From: Rattus norvegicus
Lineage: Eukaryota > Chordata > Mammalia > Rodentia > Muridae
Reading direction: 5' to 3'
Assembly: GCF_036323735.1 (NCBI RefSeq)
Contig: NC_086020.1
Location: forward strand, 84,259,710-84,323,709
DNA length: 64,000 nt
Of the stretch, positions 36,901 to 56,513 are shown piece after piece (the stretch's first letter is position 1; each line of letters begins with the position of its first letter). The notes beneath the pieces are model-generated. The model was not told the origin of the DNA, did not search any database, and saw only the letters and a list, made by a program, of their open reading frames with translations. The translations under genes and the position numbers were made by a program.

Positions 36901-38218
36901 TCATCACAGCTTAGCTTCACTTCCTGTATGCTGGCTTCATGCTCAGGAAGGCCCATCGCCTCTCTCTGAGCAACCTGAGAGCATCACCCCCTCCCCCATC
37001 CTCATTGATTCTGTAGTCTATCCTGAAAACCCATCATTCTGATGAGGAGACTGCTCTTCTCTGATTGGCCCAATATAAGCCACAGAGATTTAGTTCACTC
37101 CAAATTCTACATTCCACCATGAAAGCAGTATCATGAAGATTTTTTTTTGTTGTTGTTTGTTTTAATAGTAACAGAACAAAGGTAGATTCCAAATCAAGAC
37201 ACTTTCCAAATACATTGGTGGACACATTAATTAGGCAGTTATAGCTAGTAGAGAAATCTCAGCTGTAGGACCCAGATGATATCTGGTAGCATTCTTAGCT
37301 CTTTGATTGGTGGAGTATGCGGTTTTGTTGAGTTGATATATTCCAAAGGTTTTCTTTCCTCTTATGTACTTATCAGGATGTTAGGTTCAACTTTATCTGC
37401 TAGTTACAGGAGTTAGAGTCAATACAGAGGTGGACAAAGAATGCCTCACTAATAGGCTAAAGGTAGCTCAGGATCAGGCTCTAGACCTGCAACTTCCCAA
37501 GCTTTTTACAGCCACTGAGTTTTAAGCAGTCAGTCAGCCTTCAAGTCTCAGCTTCTTTCTAGGATTTCTGGTTCTCACCACCAAAGAAATCTCAAACATT
37601 GAGTACTATTCACTGAGACATTGCAGTTTCAGCAACCCTGAGGGTCAGCCTTGTCAGCTCTGTCTGTGATGCCTTTTTTTTCTGTTCTAGAGAGGTTGAT
37701 GCTGTCTTGAGGTATCTGAAACAACAGTGTCATGCCCAGAAGATTGGCATTGTGGGCTTCTGCTGGGGGGGTATTGTGGTGCACCACGTGATGACGACAT
37801 ATCCAGAAGTCAGAGCGGGGGTGTCTGTCTATGGTAAGTGCCTAGCACGTTTTACTCAGGGAAAGCAGGATGGTTGAGTGACAGGCTTCTCCCACGAGCT
37901 GCAATACAAAACCCGATGGCGTGAGGTAAACCAGCTTAGCATGGTTTTCAGAATCTAAAAATAGAGCTGGGGAAGATGGCTCTGTCAGTACTGTTCTTGT
38001 CTTGCTTGCAAGCATGAGATGCTGAATTTGGTCCCCAGAACTCATATTAAGGGAGACAGGTGTTATTTTTGGCTTTACTGGGCACTTTGCCTAGCCTACT
38101 TGATAAGTTCTAGATCCTGTCTCAAAAATCTAGGTGGAAAGGCTCCCCAGGAACACATCCAAGGTTGTCTTCTGACCTCTCATGTATCTATGTGCTTGTG
38201 CAACAGCAAATCTGTGCG

Positions 38219-38272
<54 letters not shown>

Positions 38273-41200
38273 AAAGCAAACAGTACAAACAGCAACTTTT
38301 AACTCTCTTTTAAATTAGCAGATTTTAAAAAATTGTATGGGCATGTTGCCTGCATGCATGTCTATGCCCACGTGTGCCTAGTGGTTAGAGAGGCCAGAAG
38401 AGGTGGTCAGATTCCTTCTGTGGTTATGATTTTGAATCACCATGTGGGTGCTGGGAATTGATCTGGGTCTTCTGGAAGAGGCGCCAGTACTCCTACCTCA
38501 TAAACCATCGCTTTAGCCCCAACATTTACATTTTAGCCAAAAGAAAACTTATTTGAACTATGAGATAAGAACCCTTTATCTGTTGACAGAAAGCACACTG
38601 AATGTACAATTTAAAAGCATCCAGATTAAAATATGTCAAGAACAAATATAAGAAAGTTGACTGCTATTTCAAAGTTACACATTCACAAGCTGTTTTTAAT
38701 CTGGTGCTTGAACTCCTTGAGATGGCATTTCATCTTCTATTAGCACTAAGGAAAAAAATAAAATATTTTCTTTTTTTCGGAGCTGGGGACCGAACCCAGG
38801 GCCTTGCGCTTCCTAGGCAAGCGCTCTACCACTGAGCTAAATCCCCAACCCCTAAAATATTTTCTTACACAAAAGGAAATAGAAGTGAGGAATGTACACA
38901 CTCTTGAAACCCCAGTACTTGGGAGGCTGAAGCAGGAAGATTGAAATTTTCTGGCTAGCACGAGCTACATAATTAGAGCTAGTCTCACACAACCAAACAA
39001 ATGCAATAAATCACTAGTATGAGGCTAGCCAATTTTCAGGCCAACAGTATCTCTGGGTGAATTAAAAGTTGGTCCAGACGCATGCCTTTTGGCGCCACCT
39101 GCTGGCTGCTGTTGTACAGCACGTGAGTGGCAGGTTATGGCAGGAACTGGGTAAGAGACATCTATGGAATGTCCAGACCTGGCTTTGTCAGAGTTGTACA
39201 GGGAGCACTGCCATCCTGCCTGTGGCTTGCTGTTTTCTGAAGAGGAGACACAGAGTGGAGACACACTGTGTATTACCTAGCTTTGCTCTCACAGTGGCAG
39301 GAAGCAGGGAAAAGGTTGTTTTTCCTTTCATCTTTTAAAAAATCCCTATGTGTATGCGTGCATGATGTGTGCATGTGCATTACAATGCCTGTGTGGAAGT
39401 CAGAGAACAACTTGATGTGGATTCTGGGATCAATCGCAGGTTCCTAGGCTTGTGTGGCAAGTGAGCTATCTCACTAGTCCTTTCCTGTTCATTCTCCCAA
39501 CCTGGACTTGCTTTTTTCCAACCAAGCGCACCAGTGGGTTGTCCTGAGCCTGGCAGAGCAATATTTTGCACAAATTAACCTTTAGGATGTCCAGTCCATG
39601 AAGAATACAATTTATACAATAACCTGTAGAGCAGACCTTCCCTGTGTCTCTGGGGTCTTGTTTGAATAACTTGGTCCAATGGCTGTTGTTCATGTAACTG
39701 TCCAGTTCACTGAACATGTGGGACCTGTGTAGAAAATTCTAGAGTGGTGGTTTGAAAATTATGACCTGATGTATAAGCCATCTCAAGAGAGAACAGCACC
39801 AAGTTTATTGGTCTGGTTCCTGCTGAACAGGATGCAGAGTAGAAAGACCTGGCTAAATCAGTTGCACTTTTACAGAATCCATAGGCCAGGCTTCTGTGGG
39901 ATTGCTAAAAATAAAAACAGCTGGGGAGATAGTTAAGGCAATAAAGTGTTGGCCACATATCCATGGAGACCTGAGTTGTGATCCCTAGCATCTGCATAAA
40001 AACCTGCTTGGGGGATGGGTTGTGGGTTTTGCACATGTCTGCCACCTCAGGACTGGGCAGGTGGAGACAGATGGGTTCTTCAAGCTCACTGGTCTATAGA
40101 AATCCCCGAGCTCTGGGCTCAGTGAGACCCTATGGCAAAATGAAGAATTAAGAATACCTGGCCTCCACACTTACATATACATGTGCACAGGACTCCATGC
40201 AGTCACCCCCATGAAAGCATGCATACCATCTCCACCCCCAGCACATGAAAGCAGTCTAACCACATGGTTCATGTTGCAAAACCACACCAAATCCAGGCAG
40301 AAGTCAACCTCCCTCAACTCTTTCCAGGTATCATCAGAGATTCTGAAGATGTTTATAATTTGAAGAACCCAACGTTGTTTATCTTTGCAGAAAATGATGC
40401 TGTGATTCCACTTGAGCAGGTGAGTAGGCAGCCTTCCATTTGCATATCTAATCGCATGTCATGACATCTTTTTTGGAGAAAGTTTCAAACTGATTTATCA
40501 GTTAGTTTCCCAATGGTGACAATTTACTAATGAACTTAAGCCCAGAATGGACCTGTTTAGAATGACAGCTGAAGGATGTGTTCCTGATACAGCCTGTTCA
40601 CTGGGAATGGTTTCCATGGTACTCTGTCTACTAGTTCCTATGCATAGCCTGAGATGGATTTATTAAGCACACAGTTGGTTAGGAAAAAGTTTAAGTTAAA
40701 AAACAGCCATCTGTTAAGAACTTTTTTTTCCTTTTTTTTCGGAGTTGGGGACCGAACACAGGGCCTTGCACTTGCTAGGCAAGCACTGTTAAGAACTCTT
40801 AACTAAGGTCTCAATACAAATATTTTATAGCAGTCCTCAACTTAAAATCATTTGGTTTGCTTCTTTTACTATGTGCAATAGTTAACACACAGCAGGCCAA
40901 CTTTGAATTTGGATCTTTTTCTGGTCTAGTGACCCATGTGTGTAGTTTCATGTTGATAGCTGGGGCAAAGTCCATTTCCCCAATAGCCCCCATAGTCATT
41001 AGGGAAACAAGCAATGGTTTTAACACCCTTGGCTAAGCTAGGATGGCCAGGAGGGCAGTTCTATCGAATGCCCACCCTGCCCTATGCTGTTGTGGACTGA
41101 ACCCAGCAAGGATGTACCCGATCACTTCAAGTTTTTTCAGATCTCTTTACATAGACCATGCTGGTCTCAGGGATCTGCCTTTCTCTCTGCTGCTGGGATT

Positions 41201-41814
41201 AAGAATCTGCACCCACCATGACTGGTGCAGTTGTGACCCACAGCACCAACTCACAGTGGACACTGGGTCTCAGCTCCAGTGTAAATGCAGGAGCTCCTAG
41301 AACTGGTATGGAGGCAACGTTATGCTGCCCCGAAACTCCTCAGTGGCCAGGACTGTTTAAGACAACTCAATAGCTATGGAACCAGCTCACTGTGTGACCA
41401 ATAGACTCTAGCTGGCTGTGGTGGTGCATGCCACTAATCCCAGCACTTGGGAGGAAAGGTTGGAAGCCAGCCTGATTTACATGTTGAGCAAGTTCCGGGA
41501 CAGCCAGGGCTTGGTAGAGACCCTGTCTCAAAATAGAACCAAAAATCCCAAAAGGATTAGAAGATGCTACTGAAGGGTTAAGGTCACACCATTCTCACAT
41601 ACGTACATGTATTTCCCCCATCCTGGTGTATTAGGTTTCTATACTGATCCAGAAGCTTAAAGAACACTGCATAGTTAATTACCAAGTTAAGACATTTTCT
41701 GGGCAAACTCATGGCTTTGTGCATCGGAAGAGAGAAGACTGCTCCCCTGCAGACAAACCCTACATTGAGGAAGCGAGGAGGAATCTCATCGAATGGCTGA
41801 ACAAGTATATTTAA
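33732..41814 (+). CDS. Cmbl: CMBL, carboxymethylenebutenolidase homolog (spliced coding span)
   Basis: CMBL is a cytosolic alpha/beta-hydrolase of the dienelactone hydrolase family. The human enzyme hydrolyses ester prodrugs such as olmesartan medoxomil in liver and intestine. Five coding exons (33732-33946, 36371-36478, 37691-37833, 40328-40419, 41635-41814) join through GT/AG sites with matching phases to 738 nt, or 245 codons plus TAA, the same length as human CMBL. The catalytic triad falls at the known family positions: Cys132 in GFCWGG, Asp179 in AENDAVIP and His212 in THGFVH. There is no signal peptide or membrane segment. The start ATG lies 18 nt inside the first coding exon with G at +4. 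The gene is convergent with CCT5, and the two poly(A) signals are about 0.8 kb apart. Upstream exon(s) are non-coding and not firmly located. Identity is very secure. Confidence 0.97.
35158..35375 (+). mobile_element. B2-type SINE in CMBL intron
   Basis: ctagagagatggctcagtag through an A-rich end. Confidence 0.7.
36371..36478 (+). CDS. Cmbl: CMBL second coding exon (residues 72-107)
   Basis: The acceptor is ttttacag and the donor gtaagt, with 108 nt between them. It encodes TIVPDFFVGQEPWDP and continues to KIN. The join to the previous exon gives GYTTIV as in other mammals. A B2-type SINE lies in the preceding intron near 35.16-35.37 kb. Confidence 0.95.
37691..37833 (+). CDS. Cmbl: CMBL third coding exon, carries nucleophile Cys132
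   Basis: The acceptor is ttctgttctag and the donor gtaagt, with 143 nt between them. The exon contains the nucleophile elbow GFCWGG at residues 130-135. The Trp-Gly-Gly codons form a run of seven G bases at 37765-37771. The open frame crosses it without interruption and closes in phase with the next exon. Confidence 0.96.
37967..38269 (+). mobile_element. tRNA-type SINE ending in (CA)n
   Basis: gctggggaagatggctctgt, internal tctcaaaaatc, then an uninterrupted CA tract at about 38223-38269, in a CMBL intron. Confidence 0.7.
38325..38520 (-). mobile_element. B3 SINE in CMBL intron
   Basis: ccatgtgggtgctgggaattg in antisense orientation. Confidence 0.7.
38773..38852 (-). mobile_element. ID SINE in CMBL intron, 14-bp TSD
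   Basis: Exact TAAAATATTTTCTT flanks at 38759-38772 and 38853-38866. The element is antisense to CMBL. Confidence 0.95.
39337..39480 (-). mobile_element. B3 SINE relic
   Basis: GT-rich start then gtggcaagtgagctatctca. Confidence 0.6.
39908..40240 (+). mobile_element. tRNA-type SINE immediately before CMBL exon
   Basis: cagctggggagatagttaag and CA-rich words; ends about 90 nt before the exon at 40328. Confidence 0.55.
40328..40419 (+). CDS. Cmbl: CMBL fourth coding exon, carries Asp179
   Basis: The acceptor is ctctttccag and the donor gtgagt, with 92 nt between them. It encodes GIIRDSEDVYNLKNPTLF, then the acid-residue motif AENDAVIP at 176-183. A truncated ID SINE lies about 300 nt downstream in the intron. 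Confidence 0.96.
40723..40785 (-). mobile_element. 5'-truncated ID SINE, 12-bp TSD
   Basis: It lacks the A-box end of the ID body. Exact CTGTTAAGAACT flanks lie at 40711-40722 and 40786-40797. Confidence 0.93.
41408..41530 (+). mobile_element. B1 SINE
   Basis: gctggctgtggtggtgcatg through ccctgtctcaaaa, about 100 nt before the last CMBL exon. Confidence 0.8.
41635..41814 (+). CDS. Cmbl: CMBL last coding exon, carries His212 and stop
   Basis: The acceptor is ggtgtattag. The 180 nt after it encode residues 187-245 and TAA. THGFVHRKREDCSPADKP contains catalytic His212, and the protein ends EWLNKYI. Confidence 0.96.
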   Translation, partial: VSILIQKLKEHCIVNYQVKTFSGQTHGFVHRKREDCSPADKPYIEEARRNLIEWLNKYI

Positions 41815-42146
41815 CAGCACTCAAGCACAAATTTTGAATAATTAAATTGACCCGAATAATTAACCATCTCCTAAAATTCTCCTGAAACATACAGTAGGAA
41901 CTAAATGATCAATATCTGTAAGACTTAAATGATAGCATAACTAATTATTAGGGGAACCTGGGGCCATTCAGGGACCAGCTAGATTCTCAGATATGGCCTT
42001 ACCTTGGTAATTTGTTAACATGTACAAACCCAGGAAGATCTTGAGTTGTCTCTATGTGTATTCAATCTCCCCTAGTGAAGTTCAATTCTGCACTTCAGTG
42101 TAAGCAGTGTTGACATTCAGTTCTCACCACTCTAACTATTCAACCT

Positions 42147-42152
42147 AATAAA
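42147..42152 (+). terminator. Cmbl: CMBL polyadenylation signal AATAAA
   Basis: A canonical AATAAA lies 333 nt after the stop codon and is followed by a T-rich stretch. The 3' UTR would be about 350 nt and end near 42170. Confidence 0.75.
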
Positions 42153-42170
42153 GTGATTTTTAAAACTTGT

Positions 42171-42974
42171 GAATTTGTAGCTTCACTTTTAAACAAACAC
42201 TTGTTTCTACATGCCTTAAATGTGGAAGTCAGAGTTTAACTTGTGGCAATCTTTTTCACCACATGGGTCTGAGGAATCATGGTCATTGGACTTGGTGGCA
42301 ACCCCACCCTGAAGTACCTTGCAGAACAGAAAATGTAAGACTATCATCCTGCTGGGTCCCAGACTAGGCTCTCCAAGTCCTTCAAGCTGGTGGAGGTGGA
42401 GCAGACTGCACCTGCAAGGAAGGGCCTCCAGATTTCATTAGGGATGCTTTGCTTTTCACAGGATACCAAGACAGGTAACTGCTAGATTGCATGGGCTTTG
42501 ACCTCCAAGGTTCAAATTATGACACCTAGCCAAAATGGCCCTCTGAGCATATGCCAGAGGCACAGAACTGTCTAAGCCAGTTCCAACTGGCGCCTGAACT
42601 AACTGGCTATTGTCCAGCAACTCAGAAGGAACAGTCTCTAGCTCTAGTTTATCAGCCATGCAGGTGCTGGTATAACCCAGGAATACCATCAAGGGCATCA
42701 TCTACAATCAGGATTGCTACCCCTCGGCTCTCTTATCTTCCTGTCAACTGTGAAGTAAAACCAGACAACAGGACACCTGAGCTGCTAAAAAATTATCTGT
42801 AGAGTTGTTCTGCTTTATTACAGCTCTGCAGATGAAGGATGCTTAAAGACATCTAATGAATGCAGAAACTGAAGTCATATCCTTCTCCAAGCTCTGAGTA
42901 AGTGGAACCAGTTACCAAACAGCTGCTTTTATTCCAGCATCTACAGGCTGTGAGAGGACGAGCAGTAACTGCAG
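42171..42974. other. Convergent intergenic gap between CMBL and CCT5
   Basis: This 0.8-kb spacer lies between the two convergent 3' ends. A short B3-like relic may lie near 42240-42310. No open frame of interest, RNA gene or clear young repeat was recognised. Confidence 0.6.
42814..42819 (-). terminator. Cct5: Possible distal CCT5 poly(A) signal
   Basis: A second minus-strand AATAAA lies about 205 nt past the stop. Its use would give a 3' UTR of about 225 nt. It cannot be ranked against the proximal signal from sequence alone. Confidence 0.4.
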
Positions 42975-42992
42975 ACGCAGTACTACACACCC

Positions 42993-42998
42993 TTTATT
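42993..42998 (-). terminator. Cct5: CCT5 proximal poly(A) signal
   Basis: AATAAA on the minus strand lies only about 25 nt past the stop codon, giving a very short 3' UTR of roughly 45 nt. A second AATAAA is at 42819-42814. Confidence 0.6.
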
Positions 42999-43022
42999 TA
43001 ATCACAGTGGTAATGGTACAGT

Positions 43023-54062
<11,040 letters not shown>

Positions 54063-54135
54063 GGTGGACGAACTGGAACAAGCGCTCTCCAATAACCGGC
54101 GGGGACCACTTGGGAAGAGAAAGGAAGCACCTCCT

Positions 54136-54145
54136 TCTCGCGAGA
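54136..54145. promoter_or_regulatory. TCTCGCGAGA palindromic promoter element
   Basis: A perfect 10-bp palindrome lies 74 nt upstream of the CCT5 ATG. It fits the TMTCGCGANR motif known from mammalian TATA-less and bidirectional promoters. A role in CCT5 initiation is inferred. Confidence 0.7.
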
Positions 54146-54226
54146 GGACGCAAAATCCCACGCGTGCGCAGTGCGGACCGCGAGATTTACTTTTCAACAG
54201 TGACTTTTTTTACGCCACAGAGTACC

Positions 54227-54234
54227 TTCTGGAA
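54227..54234. promoter_or_regulatory. Two-unit heat-shock-element-like core
   Basis: TTCTGGAA matches two inverted nGAAn units, 165 nt upstream of the CCT5 ATG. A third unit is missing, so HSF binding is uncertain. Chaperonin genes are known HSF1 targets. Confidence 0.3.
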
Positions 54235-54461
54235 GCCGCCGCTATTGGAAACGTCTGTCCTCCTTGAACCGAGGGGGTGTTCCAAACTTAGAAGGCAGCG
54301 TCTAGAACACAAATGCAAATACTAGACCTAATCCAGTCACCGATTCAAGGATTTGGGTTTTGAATTTTTCTGAATGCAGAGTTGCAGCGGGGAGCTAATT
54401 TCCTTAAGACATTTTTCTTTTCCTTTATTGCCACCCCGCCTCTGAGACGTTGGTAGATTCC

Positions 54462-54482
54462 ACTTCCGGTCTCCCCGGAAAT
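54462..54482. promoter_or_regulatory. Convergent pair of ETS-type sites
   Basis: ACTTCCGG (54462-54469) and CCGGAAAT (54475-54482) are opposite-facing ETS/GABP core motifs 5 bp apart, just upstream of the FAM173B ATG. GABP-type sites are characteristic of bidirectional promoters. Confidence 0.65.
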
Positions 54483-54489
54483 TTCGCGC
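54482..54489 (+). promoter_or_regulatory. E2F-like site TTTCGCGC
   Basis: This is an exact match to TTTSGCGC, touching the ETS pair and ending one base before the FAM173B ATG at 54491. Its position implies that the transcription start is very close and the 5' UTR short, or that initiation is spread out. Confidence 0.5.
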
Positions 54490-54490
54490 G

Positions 54491-54503
54491 ATGGAAAGAG
54501 GAG
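54491..54503 (+). CDS. Atpsckmt: FAM173B coding exon 1 (13 nt)
   Basis: ATG GAA AGA GGA G (Met-Glu-Arg-Gly plus one base) is followed by donor gtgagg. Reading on reaches TGA within four codons, so splicing here is required. The single leftover base fits phase with exon 2 at either acceptor. The human N-terminus is similarly Met-Glu-Gly-rich. Confidence 0.7.
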
Positions 54504-56467
54504 GTGAGGTTTGACCGGCATGAAGGCGGGCTGCTGAGTTGTCTGTGGCGCGCATGAAGCACGACCCGCTGGTATGGCCGCGGGCGCGCGTGGCTGCCGA
54601 GCTCTCCGCCCCTCGCCGGCCCGTGTTTTCTTGGCTGGGTCGAGGCTACCGCAGTGCATGCTGGGGGCTGCTTTCCGCCCCTCCGTGCATACGATCCTAG
54701 GCCTGTTAGAATTCTCCCTGTCGCGAACTAGCTGCTGCTTTGAGTTATTGAGTTACTGCAAAGATAGCAGTAATAAGAATAATACCTACTTCACAAGGTT
54801 GCTGGACGTCAGGGAGAACGTCCTTAGTCGTCGGCACGCAGTATTTGTTCATAACTTCCCAGGTTACACAGATCATGTGACTTGCCCACGGGTGTCCTGC
54901 TTGGTGGAGACAAGTAGCACGGCCTTGTGCTCAGAGTCTCTTCCCCCAGCGTTTTGCTGTTAGAAAGATACCCCATAAGGGTAATTGCTCTGTACATCTG
55001 CCAGAAATCACGATTCATTTATAAGCTGAGGTTTATTTGTTACGAGTTTCCACTGTTTCCACCCGTACCCCACAGAATAGAAGCTGTCCCTGAAGTATTG
55101 TCGGTTTTTTATTAGGTACTCAAAATTAGAATGCATGTAACAGCGCAGACCTGAAAGCCAGCCTATTGTCATACAGGTGGTGATTTGCTAATCTTGCCTT
55201 AATGTATAGCTTTCTGTCTCTTAGACTCAGTGATGCTTTTTTGGGCTTTAAAAAGTTCAGATGGTGGATTCTGCAATCCATTTTGCTTGTTAATTTGAGA
55301 AGAATAGAAAATCTCTAACGGTGTCCTCTGCATCTTATTTTTTTTGTCTGAATGCTGTCTAAGATAACTCCTAGTATCAATCGTTGATATGTAGCAAAAG
55401 GACACAGATTGACATTTCAGGACAAGTTTTTTTTTTTTTTAAAGTTTCATTATGACATTTTCATATATATAGTTCTTAGTCATATGTGTGTGTGTGTGTG
55501 TGTGTGTGTGAATGAATCATTATGTTGTACCTTGCCATGACATATAAGTAACTGTCCCCATTATCCTCTCCACTCTTCCCACTTGGTCCTCATTGTTCCC
55601 CAACTAGTTATCACATAGATGCATATATTATATCATAAAGTCTAGGTTCCACATTAGAAAACATGTAGTATTTTGTCTCCTGCCCTCACTTATTTCCCTT
55701 TCCACCTTCAGACCCCTTCCTCCTCTGACACACACACAACACACACACTCAGATACAAACAGGATTCTACCTCAGAGAAAACATGATAGTTCTGAGCCAT
55801 TAGTTTAAAACTGAATAAAGCTCCATGTATATACATACACTGTATCCATTCCTCTGTCGGTGGCATCGAGCTGGGGTCAGGAAGCACTTGATGGATTGCA
55901 CAGGCAAGCAAAGGCACTTGTTGCTGAACCTGACTTGTGCTTAGTTTCTGGGTCCCATGTGGTTGCGGAGCAAGCAGACTCCCACTTGGATCACAGACTG
56001 CCTTCCTGTTTGGCTTCTGCTCTACTCCCACTCTGTTCTTCATGGACTGGTCCAGTGGCTCGATGCTTTTGCCCTCAGTTCAGATCCTCTGCTTAGGTTC
56101 CCTTTATTTCCTCTGTATTCCTTCAGATGCTCATACACAGTCTGACACTTCCTGCATCCTTTGCCTCAGTTGGTTCCTACAACTCAGAGGCCAGCTCGGA
56201 GACCCTGGAGACCAGGGCCTCACTGTCTACCTTCTGGCTTTGTGAGATGGTACGTGTGTCTACAGGTGAGGCACACCCTGGGCCATCTGACACGTGTTTA
56301 ACTGTCATCGCCCAAATAGATAGAGTGTGATCTGTCTGTATGGTAGAAATATTTGTTATTTAAATAATAATACTTATGTTCAGTTGTAAACATGAATCAG
56401 GTACTGATAAGGAGCAACATGAATGAATCCAGAAGACATCATTTTAAATGTAAGTTTGTTAGAGACC

Positions 56468-56513
<46 letters not shown>

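Noticed and set aside
38223..38269. CRISPR-like regular array
   Set aside because: It is a simple CA microsatellite. No array with unique spacers exists in the window.
54574..54963. 129-codon frame in the CpG island
   Set aside because: It lies in FAM173B intron 1 with GC-driven openness and no recognisable motif.
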